From NCBI GenBank assembly GCA_029781135.1, contig JAKOXH010000061.1:30948-94947 (forward strand): a stretch of DNA of 64,000 bases, written 5' to 3'. Shown piece after piece: positions 1-7,963 of this stretch; within the stretch, counting starts at the first letter, position 1, and every line of letters begins with the position of its first letter. The notes below the pieces were generated by a model. It was not told the DNA's origin, made no database searches, and saw only the letters and a list, made by a program, of their open reading frames with translations. The translations under genes and the position numbers were made by a program. Origin of the DNA: Planctomycetota bacterium (GTDB lineage: Bacteria; Planctomycetota; Planctomycetia; Pirellulales; Lacipirellulaceae).

Positions 1-1
1 G

Positions 2-334
2 TCGCTGCCGGTGGTTCGCGACCTGCTGCCGGTGGTCGACAACATCGATCGCGCGATCGAGGCCGCCGAAAAAGCGGGCGAAGCCGAAAACCTCCTTTCC
101 GGCTTCCGACTCGTCAAACAGCAACTCCACGGAATCCTGACGCAGCACAAATGCGAGCCAATCGATGCCGATGGCCAGGAATTTAACCCCCATTTTCACC
201 AGGCCATCCTGCAGCAACCGTCGGCCGAAGTGCCGGCGGGGCACGTGATGCTCGTCGCTCAAACTGGCTACAAGATTCACGACCGCGTCGTCCGCCCGGC
301 GCAAGTGATTGTGTCGAGCGGGCCACCTGCCTAG
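2..334 (+). CDS. grpE: GrpE nucleotide exchange factor, C-terminal part
   Basis: The reading frame is open from the window edge, so the 5' end is missing. The visible 110 residues begin in the dimer-helix region typical of GrpE (LLPVVDNIDRA) and run through the C-terminal beta domain (FNPHFHQAI, then GYKIHDRVVRPAQVIVS). GrpE releases ADP from DnaK in the cytoplasmic chaperone cycle. The C-terminal end is complete and ends in TAG. No neighbouring dnaK or dnaJ is visible; dnaJ may lie outside, or the downstream zinc-ribbon gene may share the transcript. The family assignment is firm; the start cannot be judged from this window. Confidence 0.93.
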   Translation, partial: SLPVVRDLLPVVDNIDRAIEAAEKAGEAENLLSGFRLVKQQLHGILTQHKCEPIDADGQEFNPHFHQAILQQPSAEVPAGHVMLVAQTGYKIHDRVVRPAQVIVSSGPPA

Positions 335-358
335 TGCGCCCGAATTAGCGCACGTTCA

Positions 359-450
359 TTGGCGTCCGCCGCGAGGCGGAATTTACCGCCAATACCGTTG
401 ACAACGTCACGACCAGCACAGCTAAATTCGGCGTTGCCGCCGACGCTAAT
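359..450. repeat. Facing copies of a dispersed palindrome in the grpE-fmdB spacer
   Basis: Two diverged, oppositely oriented copies of a GC-rich short palindrome lie at about 359-386 and 421-450. Both resemble the 29-base element that is identical at 11959-11987 and 24681-24709. They occupy most of the spacer and probably form hairpins in RNA. No promoter is obvious here. Confidence 0.55.
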
Positions 451-504
451 ACGCCCTAATAATATCCCTGTCCCCCGTCCCCCGTATCCTGTCCCCTTTC
501 TCCC

Positions 505-843
505 ATGCCCACTTACGATTACGAATGCGACGCCTGCGGACACACGTTCGAGCTCTTCCAATCGATCTCGGAGCCCGTCGAGAAGAAGTGCCCCGACTGC
601 AAGAAGCCCAAGCTCCGCCGCCTCTTCGGTACCGGTGCCGCCGTCGTCTTCAAAGGCTCGGGCTTCTACCAAACCGATTATCGCAGCGAATCCTACAAGA
701 AGGCCGCGGAAAAAGATAAGCCCGCGAGCGAATCGAAGAGCGATTCGAAATCGGAGAGCAAAAGCGAGAGCAAATCCGCCTCCGATGCGAAGTCGTCGAG
801 CAGTGGCAAGACCGAGAAGAAGAAATCGACGAAGAAGGATTGA
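505..843 (+). CDS. FmdB-family zinc-ribbon protein
   Basis: 112 residues. The N-terminal 45 residues are a typical FmdB zinc ribbon: MPTYDYECDACGH followed by CPDC, giving two CxxC pairs for one zinc. A glycine-rich turn (VFKGSGFYQTDYR) closes the conserved part. The last 45 residues are a Ser/Lys/Asp/Glu low-complexity tail with repeated SKSES units, common in planctomycete FmdB proteins. The biochemical role of the family is poorly defined; it is often annotated as a putative regulator. It ends 5 bases before the convergent pseudouridine synthase gene. Confidence 0.9.
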   Translation: MPTYDYECDACGHTFELFQSISEPVEKKCPDCKKPKLRRLFGTGAAVVFKGSGFYQTDYRSESYKKAAEKDKPASESKSDSKSESKSESKSASDAKSSSSGKTEKKKSTKKD

Positions 844-848
844 ACGAA

Positions 849-1553
849 TCAGTTAATTGGCAGTTGTCCGCCGAGCAGTTCTCGCCACGCCGTGGCAGCC
901 GGCGCGACAACGTCCACGGCCTCGCCCGTCATCGGATGATTGAAACCCAACTGGCGGGCGTGGAGCGCGATTGCCCGCAGCCGCTCATCCGCAAACTGTT
1001 CGCCAAACGGCACGGTGGAACCATACTGCAAATCGCCAATCACCGCGTGTCCGCGCGACGCTGCTTGCACACGAATCTGGTGCGTTCGTCCCGTTTCCAA
1101 CTCGATTTCTAGCCACGTGCCCACACCTTCAATCCGTCCCAACACCCGATAGTGTAGCACCGCAATCTTACCGCGTGGGTCGTCCGCCGGCACCACGATC
1201 GACTGCGACATTCCATGCCGCTTGTGCAGGCAATCGGTCCACGTGCCTTCGTCTCCCTCGACCTGCCCTTCGACGACCGCCCAATACACCTTGGTCACCG
1301 TGCGATTCTCGAACTGCGTGCTGAGCCGCTGGGCCGCCCGCACGTGCCGAGCAAACACAATCGCCCCGGAAACGGGCCGATCGAGCCGGTGCGGCAAGCC
1401 CAGGTAAATGTTGCCCTCTTTTTGCTCCCGCTCGCGGTAAAACGCCTTTACCTGCACTTCCAAGCTATCGATGCCGGCGGGGGCCTGCGTAAGAATGCCG
1501 GCCGGCTTGTTGATTACCAAGCAGGGCCCGTTATCGTAGAGAATTTCCAGCAT
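849..1553 (-). CDS. RluA-family pseudouridine synthase
   Basis: 234 residues, cytoplasmic. The catalytic motif HRLDRPVSG is at residues 56-63, with Asp58 as the expected nucleophile that isomerises uridine in rRNA or tRNA. RTHQIRVQ further on is the second conserved motif of the RluA/RluC/RluD group. The protein starts directly with the catalytic domain and has no N-terminal S4 domain, so it resembles RluA or TruC in size more than RluC/RluD. The exact target base cannot be told from sequence. The gene runs against fmdB, and its start is followed upstream by a palindromic repeat. Confidence 0.9.
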   Translation of the reverse strand: MLEILYDNGPCLVINKPAGILTQAPAGIDSLEVQVKAFYREREQKEGNIYLGLPHRLDRPVSGAIVFARHVRAAQRLSTQFENRTVTKVYWAVVEGQVEGDEGTWTDCLHKRHGMSQSIVVPADDPRGKIAVLHYRVLGRIEGVGTWLEIELETGRTHQIRVQAASRGHAVIGDLQYGSTVPFGEQFADERLRAIALHARQLGFNHPMTGEAVDVVAPAATAWRELLGGQLPIN

Positions 1554-1560
1554 CGAATGT

Positions 1561-1634
1561 GCGTACGTCAGGCTTCAGCCTGACAGAATATCCGGCCAAA
1601 CGACCGGTCAGGGCTAAAGCCTGACCTACGGGTT
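1561..1634. repeat. Palindromic repeat (GTCAGGCT-type)
   Basis: Inverted arms of the type GTCAGGCTTCAGCCTGAC and CAGGGCTAAAGCCTGACC surround a small central hairpin. The same family reappears at 23903-23972, where it supplies the last codons of a gene. It lies between the diverging rluA-type gene and argC. Confidence 0.7.
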
Positions 1635-1734
1635 GCGAACCCCATCAGACCGCGATTTGTCCCTCTCCGCAAGGCGTTCGTGGCATAGCGGTTTGGCATG
1701 CCGGCCGCTACAATGCGAGGCTCGCCAGTTACAC

Positions 1735-1804
1735 ATTTGTAGGGTGGGCACCGCCCACCACATTGGTCGCGTTCGTTTTGGTGGGCAGTGCCCACCTTAC
1801 CACC
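1735..1804. repeat. Palindromic repeat (GTGGGC-type) just upstream of argC
   Basis: Two facing copies of GGTGGGCACCGCCCACC-like arms occupy the 70 bases directly before the argC start. A single arm of the same family is seen at 25138-25166. Because it abuts the argC ATG, the repeat could affect translation or transcription; no clear Shine-Dalgarno sequence remains between it and the ATG. Confidence 0.65.
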
Positions 1805-2815
1805 ATGATTCGCGTTGGAATTCTCGGTGCATCCGGATATTCGGCCCTCGAGCTGATGAAGATCCTGCTGCGCCATCCCGAAGTGCGGATCACGGCCCTC
1901 ACCACTCGACAGACCGACGCCCGCCCCGTTGGTGAGGTGCATCCCTCGCTGGCCGATCGGCTCGATCTCGCGCTCGAAAACCTGCCGCTCGCCGAGGTCG
2001 CCGAACGCACCGATTGCGTCTTTTGCTGCTTGCCTCACGGGGCTAGTGCGGCCGCCGTGGCCGAACTGTTGCCGCGCGGCAAGAAGGTCATCGACCTTAG
2101 TGCCGACTACCGCCTCAACGACGCCGCCGAATACCAAAAATGGTACGCGGTCGAGCATCCCGATCCTGCCCGTCTTCCCACGACGGTCTACGGCCTGCCC
2201 GAAATCTACCGTGAGCGAATCCAATCCGCTGACCTAATCGCCAATCCCGGCTGCTATCCGACGTCGGCAATCCTGGCGCTCGCCCCCTTGCTGCGGGCCG
2301 GCGCGATTCTGCCCCGCGGAATCATCGTCGATAGCAAGAGCGGCGTCAGCGGTGCAGGTCGCGAACCCAAGGCGCACCTGCATTTCCCCGAATGCAACGA
2401 GAGCGTCTCGGCTTACGGTGTGGGCACCCACCGCCACATGCCCGAGATCGATCAAATCCTCACCGATGTGGCGGACGCCGAAGTGCGGGTTGTCTTCACG
2501 CCGCACCTCATCCCGATGGACCGCGGCATCCTCTCGACGAGCTACGCCGAGCCCACGGGCGAATTCGACGACGCCTCGCTCCTCGGCATTCTGAAAGAGT
2601 TTTACGCCGGCGAGCCGTTTGTGCGTGTTTCCAAGAACCTGCCGACAACCAAACACGTCAGCAATACGAATTTCTGCGACATCACGGTCCGCAGCGTCCG
2701 CGGCCGTGTGGTTGTCGTGAGCGCGATTGATAACTTGATCAAGGGCGCTAGCGGCGCCGCCGTTCAAAATTTCAACCTGATGTACGGCTTCAAAGAAACA
2801 ACCGCCTTGCTCTGA
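1805..2815 (+). CDS. argC: N-acetyl-gamma-glutamyl-phosphate reductase
   Basis: 336 residues. Reduces N-acetylglutamyl phosphate to the semialdehyde in arginine synthesis, using NADPH. The nucleotide-binding start MIRVGILGASGYS and the catalytic Cys150 in ANPGCYPTSA are clear, as is the GVSGAGR segment. I chose the ATG at 1805 rather than an upstream in-frame start at 1763, because the extra 14 codons would be encoded by the palindromic repeat and the family begins at this methionine. argJ follows on the same strand after a 117-base spacer, so the two probably form an arginine operon. Confidence 0.95.
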   Translation: MIRVGILGASGYSALELMKILLRHPEVRITALTTRQTDARPVGEVHPSLADRLDLALENLPLAEVAERTDCVFCCLPHGASAAAVAELLPRGKKVIDLSADYRLNDAAEYQKWYAVEHPDPARLPTTVYGLPEIYRERIQSADLIANPGCYPTSAILALAPLLRAGAILPRGIIVDSKSGVSGAGREPKAHLHFPECNESVSAYGVGTHRHMPEIDQILTDVADAEVRVVFTPHLIPMDRGILSTSYAEPTGEFDDASLLGILKEFYAGEPFVRVSKNLPTTKHVSNTNFCDITVRSVRGRVVVVSAIDNLIKGASGAAVQNFNLMYGFKETTALL

Positions 2816-2819
2816 CAAA

Positions 2820-2905
2820 ATCTGAATTTATGATTTGAGATTTCAGATTTACGATTTGCGGATATTTGAATCAAATCGTAAATCATAAATCTTCAATCAT
2901 AAATT
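2820..2905. repeat. AT-rich inverted repeat between argC and argJ
   Basis: Repeated AATCATAAATC and TTTATGATTTGAGATTT units in both orientations form a long AT-rich inverted repeat that fills the argC-argJ spacer. Its base composition is unlike the surrounding GC-rich DNA. It could fold in the transcript and attenuate downstream expression, but it lacks a terminal T-run typical of a terminator. Confidence 0.6.
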
Positions 2906-2932
2906 GCCCCCAGAAGCGAACGTTCCCTCGAC

Positions 2933-4174
2933 ATGAATCTCCGCCTCCCTCAAGGTTTTCGCGCCGCCGGCGTCTATTCCGGCGTTAAACGCAGCGAGTC
3001 CAAACTCGATCTTTCGCTCGTTGTTAGCGATCGGCCGGCTGTTGCCGCGGGCGTCTATACCAAGAATTTGGTGTGTGCCGCGCCGGTGAAGCTCGATCGC
3101 GAGCGCACGCCAAGTGATTCGATTCGCGTCGTGGCGATCAATTCCGGTTGCGCCAATGCCTGCACCGGCGACCAAGGCGACGCCGACGCCCGCCAAATGG
3201 CCGCCTGGGCGGCCGACGCTGTGGGTGCTCAGGCCGAACAGGCCCTCATCATGTCGACCGGTGTTATCGGCGCCATGATGCCAATGGAGAAAATCCGCGC
3301 CGGCATCCAAGCCGCCGCCAAACAACTCGGCGACGATGAGCAATCGCTCGACAACGCCGCTCGCGGCATCATGACGACCGACACCGTCCCCAAACTTCGC
3401 GGTCGCGAGGTCACCATCGGCGGCATTCCCACACGTATCACTGGTATGGCGAAAGGTGCCGCGATGATCGGCCCCAACATGGCCACGATGCTTTCACTCG
3501 TCATGACCGATGCCTGCCTGCGAAAGCAAGACGCCCAAGCGGCCCTGGTCGATGCGGTCGACGAATCGTTCCATTGCATCAGCGTCGACGGCCACATGAG
3601 CACCAACGACACGGTGATCCTCATCGCCAACGGCGCGGCCTCCGCCTATGTGGACGAGTCTCTCCGAGACTCGCATTCGCGTCTCGGAGAGACGCGACCA
3701 TTGGAAGGCAAGGGCCTCGAAGACTTCCGCACCACGCTGTTCGAAGTCTGCGAAGACCTTGCCCAATCCATTCCGGCCGATGGGGAAGGCGCCACGCACC
3801 TCATCACGGTCGAGGTGCACGGCTGCCGCTCCCGGCAAGATGCGCTCAAAATCGGCAAAACCATCGCCGATAGTCCCTTGGTAAAAACAGCCATCGCCGG
3901 GGCCGACCCCAACTGGGGCCGCGTCGTCTCGGCCGCCGGCTACGCGGGCGTTCAGTTCAATCCGTCCAAAGTCACCCTGTACCTCAACGGCCTGCTGCTT
4001 TACGAACGCGGCGCGCCCGTTGATTTCGATGCTGAGGCCGTCTCAAAATCGATCGCCGCCGATCGCGACACCAGCATCGTCCTCATTCTCGAAGAAGGCA
4101 AAGCGGCGGCGCGCTTCTGGACCACCGACCTCACGGCCGAGTACGTCCGCCTCAACGCGGACTATCACACGTAA
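2933..4174 (+). CDS. argJ: Bifunctional glutamate N-acetyltransferase / acetylglutamate synthase
   Basis: 413 residues. Transfers acetyl from N-acetylornithine to glutamate, closing the acetyl cycle of arginine synthesis. The self-cleavage site KGAAMIGPNMATML is present, with Thr185 becoming the N-terminal nucleophile of the beta chain. The normal C-terminal NWGR motif (DPNWGRV) is there. Odd: residues about 240-258 (DESLRDSHSRLGETR) are encoded by a double hairpin at 3656-3695 that looks like an inserted dispersed palindrome; the frame is kept. It lies downstream of argC. Whether it also makes acetylglutamate from acetyl-CoA cannot be told. Confidence 0.95.
   Translation: MNLRLPQGFRAAGVYSGVKRSESKLDLSLVVSDRPAVAAGVYTKNLVCAAPVKLDRERTPSDSIRVVAINSGCANACTGDQGDADARQMAAWAADAVGAQAEQALIMSTGVIGAMMPMEKIRAGIQAAAKQLGDDEQSLDNAARGIMTTDTVPKLRGREVTIGGIPTRITGMAKGAAMIGPNMATMLSLVMTDACLRKQDAQAALVDAVDESFHCISVDGHMSTNDTVILIANGAASAYVDESLRDSHSRLGETRPLEGKGLEDFRTTLFEVCEDLAQSIPADGEGATHLITVEVHGCRSRQDALKIGKTIADSPLVKTAIAGADPNWGRVVSAAGYAGVQFNPSKVTLYLNGLLLYERGAPVDFDAEAVSKSIAADRDTSIVLILEEGKAAARFWTTDLTAEYVRLNADYHT
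3656..3695. repeat. Double-hairpin palindrome inside argJ
   Basis: Two adjacent perfect hairpins (GAGTCTC/GAGACTC and GCGTCTC/GAGACGC) sit in the argJ frame between the conserved segments NGAASAY and GLEDFRTTLF. They resemble the GGCGTCTCCGACGCC-type arms of intergenic palindromes at 5143, 6690 and 28226. Read here as a decayed insert. Confidence 0.6.
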
Positions 4175-4175
4175 T

Positions 4176-4228
4176 ATGAAACGGCGGCCAGAGGCCGCCG
4201 CTATATAGCCGCGGCCTCTGGCCGCGGA
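4176..4228. repeat. Tandem GGCGGCCAGAGGCCGCC-type palindromes
   Basis: Two back-to-back GC-rich hairpins separated by TATATAG lie between argJ and the convergent hydrolase gene. They may serve as a two-way terminator, although no T-run is seen. Confidence 0.65.
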
Positions 4229-4249
4229 GTGCTTCCTGCTGCGAACCCT

Positions 4250-5119
4250 TCACCCCGCGATCCCCAGCGAGCTTCGCAAGAACGCGTGCATCGCTTCGCC
4301 GGTTTCACCCGGCCGCTCCACGTGCGGCAAATGCCCCGCCTGCGGGATGATCTCGACGCGCGAATTCGGCAAGCACTTCGCCGCCGCCATCGCATGATTG
4401 ACGGGAACCGCTCGGTCACGCTCGCCCCACACGATCATCGCTGGGCAATTCACATGATGCAGCCGATCGAGCACCACAATGCGTTGCTGGCCGATGACAG
4501 TTTGCTGCCGTGCGGCCGCCAGTTCAGCCTCCAAATATCCCGGCATTTGTGCCATTCGCTCTTGCTCACTCAGCCACACGTGCGGAATTTGCGAGGTTCG
4601 TGCGAAATGCAAGTCGCCGCGAGCCCAGGCCCGATGCTTCGCTCCAAGCCACGTCGAGGCCCACGCCGTCGAAAGCTCACCCGCCACCGGCAGCGACGCC
4701 ATCGCCAACATCGGATGGATATCTTTCCCCAGACCGGTACTATCGATGAGCGTCAGCGCCGCGACTCGTTCCGGTTGCCGCAGCGCGATCATCAGCGCGA
4801 TCAGCCCGCCGAGCGAATGCCCCACGAGCGCCGGGCGTTCGATGACCAAGGCATCGAGAAAGCGCGTGACGAAATCGGCCAAGCCCTCGGCCGAATAATC
4901 GAACGTCGGTTTATCGCTGTCCCCCGCGCCGGGAAGATCGATCGCATACACGCGCAGCCCGCTCGCCGGATGGGGCAACGTTCGCGACCAGTCGGCGACA
5001 CTCTCGCCATTGCCGTGCAGCAACACAAGCGGCCGGCCATCACCCACCACCAGATAGTGCGTGCGGATCCCGTCGATCTCGACGAAACGCCGCTGCAATT
5101 CTCCGCGTGAAGCGAACAT
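4250..5119 (-). CDS. Alpha/beta-fold hydrolase
   Basis: 289 residues, no signal peptide. The nucleophile elbow GHSLGG, the oxyanion HGNGES segment, the acid in WGERDRAVP and the late histidine in AGHLPHVE make a complete Ser-Asp-His triad. The layout matches the large alpha/beta hydrolase group that includes carboxylesterases and C-C bond hydrolases such as MhpC. The substrate cannot be predicted. The gene stands alone between two palindromic repeats. Confidence 0.88.
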   Translation of the reverse strand: MFASRGELQRRFVEIDGIRTHYLVVGDGRPLVLLHGNGESVADWSRTLPHPASGLRVYAIDLPGAGDSDKPTFDYSAEGLADFVTRFLDALVIERPALVGHSLGGLIALMIALRQPERVAALTLIDSTGLGKDIHPMLAMASLPVAGELSTAWASTWLGAKHRAWARGDLHFARTSQIPHVWLSEQERMAQMPGYLEAELAAARQQTVIGQQRIVVLDRLHHVNCPAMIVWGERDRAVPVNHAMAAAKCLPNSRVEIIPQAGHLPHVERPGETGEAMHAFLRSSLGIAG

Positions 5120-5142
5120 AACTCACTCGACGATGTTTACAT

Positions 5143-5245
5143 TCTTGTAGGAGGCGTCTCCGACGCGATCATGTGGGAGGCGTCTCCGATGCCGATAACG
5201 CTATCCAATAGAACACGTCGTCGGCCTCAGAGAGGCCTCCCACAG
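5143..5245. repeat. Dispersed palindromes (TGGGAGGCGTCTCC type)
   Basis: Two direct copies of the arm GGAGGCGTCTCCGA (about 5150 and 5170) face one inverted copy ending GGCCTCCCAC near 5243. Same family as 6690-6805 and 28226-28312, and as the copy inside purM. The rest of 5120-5381 holds no credible gene. Confidence 0.75.
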
Positions 5246-5381
5246 TCAGTGCGAGCGGACCTCCTCCCTAATATTATACCCACAGCCCCCATTCGGTGCG
5301 TTCGCCGAACGGGTGGCTTAGTCGCGCCACGACGGAGTCATGACGGCAAGCCTCTGATGCCATGAATTGACACCGCCCGCT

Positions 5382-6578
5382 TCATTTCGGAACCGCCACG
5401 AGGCACACATCGGGGTTCCCGAATTTGTTCGAAGTGAACTCGACGTAGCGTCCCTTCGTATCCCAGCCGACGTGCGGATGCTGGCCGCTGCCATACGTTC
5501 GATGTCCCGTCGTCAGAATCTTCTGCTCCGTGGTCTTCGCATTGAAGAGCGCGACGATGCCGTGCCAATTGTCGGCCGCCACCCACCGCCCATCCGGGCT
5601 CCCTGAGGCGTGCCACCAATTGTACTTGGCAAGTTCCTTGCCAGACATTCCCTCCACCCAAGCCCCTTGGCCAATAACGCGGATATCGCCCGTCTTGAAG
5701 TCCAGGATCTTCACGGCACCATCTACCTGGCCATTCTTGTGAGGAAAGCCGCCGATGAACGTCATCTGGTCATTGACCCACCAACATTCGTGCGTGGCGA
5801 GCTCGCCCGGCACCTGGTAAAACGCTGGCACCGGCTGCCGCGTCCCCACGTTCATCGTCCAAATCCGCGCGTGTCGCGGCTCTTGCGGGTCGAGCGGCGC
5901 CAAATCGGTGCCGTAACTGCGGCAGAACGACACGACATCTGGCCGCTGTCGATGAAATTGCAAATGCCCCAGTTTGAAAGCGACGCGTGCCGGAGGCAAT
6001 AATTGGCCCCCTACCAGGTCGAAGAAGCCCAAATAAGTCTCTTTGTCGAGGCTATACCCAAACGCCAGCATCGTGCCATCGCAATTCTCGTCCAAACTCG
6101 ACTGTGGCTCAGCGCCCTCCGGCAAATCCATTAGCTTCCGCTCGGTCACGCTCACCGCCGTGTGCGGATCAGTACGCAGGTCGATCATCCACTCGTAAAT
6201 GCTGCTGCCCCTAAACACATACAGGCGATCGCCCTTGATCGACGCCATCCGCAAGCCCACTCCCTTGTCTGCCGCGGGCGTCAGCCGCACCAGCTCGCCG
6301 GTTTCGGTCAGGTAGCCCATGAGGTCGGCACGACCGAACCGCTGCGAGTTGAACAGCATCAGCCGATCGTCGTGCAGAAAGCAGCGCTCGTAGATGTAGA
6401 AATTAGTGTCGGCCGCCGGGTTCGTCGTCACGAAGATGACCCGCGCGCCACTTTGCGGATCGATCTCTTCCTTCTGTTCCTTCGGCAGGATTTCGCAATC
6501 CCACGTCTCCGCCCACGCCGAGGTGGCCACGAACAATTGAAGAACCACGCCAACCAAGAACGCCGCCCGAACTTGCAT
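5382..6578 (-). CDS. Secreted oligogalacturonate-lyase-like beta-propeller protein
   Basis: 398 residues with a clear signal peptide (MQVRAAFLVGVVLQLFVATSAWA). The mature part is a string of beta-propeller blades resembling PL22 oligogalacturonate lyases, with features such as ATHECWW, WWHASGSPDGRWVAADN and the closing GQHPHVGWDTKGRYVEFTS. PL22 enzymes cut unsaturated pectin oligomers using a metal held by histidines; several candidate histidines are present here. Activity is not proven: many planctomycete homologues are only propeller-fold proteins. It is divergent from the antitoxin-like gene downstream of its promoter side. Confidence 0.6.
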   Translation of the reverse strand: MQVRAAFLVGVVLQLFVATSAWAETWDCEILPKEQKEEIDPQSGARVIFVTTNPAADTNFYIYERCFLHDDRLMLFNSQRFGRADLMGYLTETGELVRLTPAADKGVGLRMASIKGDRLYVFRGSSIYEWMIDLRTDPHTAVSVTERKLMDLPEGAEPQSSLDENCDGTMLAFGYSLDKETYLGFFDLVGGQLLPPARVAFKLGHLQFHRQRPDVVSFCRSYGTDLAPLDPQEPRHARIWTMNVGTRQPVPAFYQVPGELATHECWWVNDQMTFIGGFPHKNGQVDGAVKILDFKTGDIRVIGQGAWVEGMSGKELAKYNWWHASGSPDGRWVAADNWHGIVALFNAKTTEQKILTTGHRTYGSGQHPHVGWDTKGRYVEFTSNKFGNPDVCLVAVPK

Positions 6579-6914
6579 GCTCTCATCCCTCGCTATAATA
6601 GGTGTACCGCCAACAATTGATCTGTGATTTCCTTATCTTCGCATCAATCCCTCGGGAGGAGCAACGACCCTATTGAGGCCTGCGAGCCAATGGACTGTGG
6701 GAAGGCCTCTCCGAGGCCGAGACTGTGGGAGGCCTCTCTGAGGCCGATTTCACGCCGTAATGGATCGCGTCATCGGCGTCGGGAGACGCCTCCCACACGG
6801 TCATTCAGAGCGCAGCTTTCAATAATTCCAGTTCCCGTTTGCCTTTCGCTTCCCGAAACATCGTATTTGTGATCGTCCCACGCGGCGGGTAGAATCATAA
6901 GCGAGGATTTGAAA
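6579..6914. other. Gene-free divergent spacer with palindromes
   Basis: Divergent spacer between the propeller gene and the antitoxin-like gene. About a third of it is the palindromic cluster at 6690-6805. An AT-rich stretch before 6600 may hold the propeller gene's promoter. I see no other gene or RNA. Confidence 0.6.
6690..6805. repeat. Dispersed palindrome cluster (TGGGAGGC type)
   Basis: Two copies in one direction (GGCCTCTCCGAGGCC and GGCCTCTCTGAGGCC) face a third in the other direction (GGCGTCGGGAGACGCC). Outer arms are TGTGGGA and TCCCACA. Same family as 5143-5245. Confidence 0.75.
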
Positions 6915-7157
6915 ATGACTTATCAAGGTACGGTCCAAAACGGTGTCGTGGTCTTCCCCAGCGGCGTGCATTTGCCGGAAGGGGCGACGGTGCGCGTGGA
7001 GTTCGTGCAGCCAGCATCTACGAACGACGCTCGTTCACCCAACGACGATATCCTTCTTAAGATGGGTGATTACGCAATCGAGACCGGAATTCCTGATCTG
7101 GCCGTGAATATCAATCATTATCTGTACGTTCATCCCAAGGTAACCGATGACAAGTAG
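6915..7157 (+). CDS. Small antitoxin-like protein
   Basis: 80 residues. The first half (YQGTVQNGVVVFPSGVHLPEGATVRVEFV) is the short beta-strand module seen in DUF104/AF2212-like antitoxins of planctomycetes; the C-terminal half ends in a DLAVNINHYLYV motif that in related genomes often precedes a PIN toxin gene. The ATG at 6915 is preferred over a TTG two codons earlier because AGGA at 6904-6907 is well spaced. Overlapping its stop is what looks like the decayed start of a PIN gene (see 7147-7182), so this may be an orphan antitoxin. Family level is moderately sure. Confidence 0.6.
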   Translation: MTYQGTVQNGVVVFPSGVHLPEGATVRVEFVQPASTNDARSPNDDILLKMGDYAIETGIPDLAVNINHYLYVHPKVTDDK

Positions 7158-7182
7158 CGTCTTTTGGACACCAGCGGTTAGT
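7147..7182 (+). pseudogene. Possible remnant of a PIN-domain toxin start
   Basis: An ATG overlaps the end of the antitoxin-like gene, as in normal VapBC pairs. It reads MTSSVF, and after a one-base frameshift LDTSG then a stop. MTSSVF-LDTSG is a plausible PIN N-terminus with its first metal-binding Asp. Nothing toxin-like follows in any frame. This is a short match and could be chance. Confidence 0.35.
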
Positions 7183-7213
7183 TGGGGTTTTCACCAACTC
7201 TCGTGCGGATGCA

Positions 7214-7963
7214 CTACTTCTGAGAACGAGCAAACGCGATCGCGTGCGCGCTGAGAGCCGCGGCGAATTTCCTAAAGCTCAATTCCTCGCAGGGGCAATG
7301 AAAACCACCATTCCTGCCTTCAGCTTTGGCCGTGAGCAAAAGACTCGCCCCATCGTAAAGGCGTTCCCGTAGTAACTTGGTCAACAAAATCTCATATCGC
7401 TTCGCGTAGGACGCATCGCGAAATTCTGGAAAGACGCGAAAGTGAGGTTCGTTCACTTTCACGGGCTGTTGCGACTTCGGGCAGTCCTCGAGGATGAAGA
7501 CATAACCGAGCCAGGGCCTGGCCGATGGCTTGAACGCCCCTTCGCGATAGGCAGCCCACAAGTCCGTCGCATTGCCAATTGCCTCTTCCGAACGATTGTT
7601 GAAATTGTTGCCAAACGAAGGGCCGACTTGGGCCTTGAATTCGATGACTGCCAAGAGCGTGCCGTCGGCAACGACGATCAAGTCCCAATTCTTCTCGGCG
7701 CGAAAGAAACCGGGAAGTTCGCGTCTGGATTGCCAAAAGACATGTGCATCCTCGACACCAGCCCCTGCGAACAACTTCCGACAGATGTCGCTGAATCCAT
7801 CGAGGTGTTTGCCACCGGTCACGGCAGCGCGTAATCCTGCGTCCTTTTGACCCGTCGCGCTTCCTTGTCGCTTGCGCTGCCGCTCGCGAACTCGCCAGAA
7901 GAGTTTGATCGCGTCTCGAACGCTCTGTTCAATGTCGTCAGACGTCAAGGGAGACCTCGGCAT
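7214..7963 (-). CDS. PaeR7I/XhoI-family type II restriction endonuclease
   Basis: 249 residues, close to the roughly 246 of XhoI/PaeR7I. The catalytic PD-(D/E)xK site is visible as Trp93-Asp94 in KNWDLIVV and Glu108-Phe-Lys110 in LAVIEFKAQ, followed by the family-specific VGPSFGNNFNNRSEEAIG. Enzymes of this family cut CTCGAG; that specificity is inferred, not shown. I chose the internal ATG at 7963 over an upstream ATG at 8119, because the extra residues come from the other frame of the methyltransferase gene and the length then fits. The gene overlaps the methyltransferase end by 26 bases, so both are co-transcribed, methylase first. Confidence 0.88.
   Translation of the reverse strand: MPRSPLTSDDIEQSVRDAIKLFWRVRERQRKRQGSATGQKDAGLRAAVTGGKHLDGFSDICRKLFAGAGVEDAHVFWQSRRELPGFFRAEKNWDLIVVADGTLLAVIEFKAQVGPSFGNNFNNRSEEAIGNATDLWAAYREGAFKPSARPWLGYVFILEDCPKSQQPVKVNEPHFRVFPEFRDASYAKRYEILLTKLLRERLYDGASLLLTAKAEGRNGGFHCPCEELSFRKFAAALSAHAIAFARSQK

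Noticed and set aside
359..856. 165-residue Arg/Pro-rich frame overlapping fmdB
   Set aside because: It overlaps the clear FmdB gene in another frame and spans the palindromic spacer.
1763..1804. Earlier in-frame start for argC
   Set aside because: The extra codons would be encoded by the GTGGGC palindrome, and ArgC proteins begin at the MIRVGILGASGY methionine.
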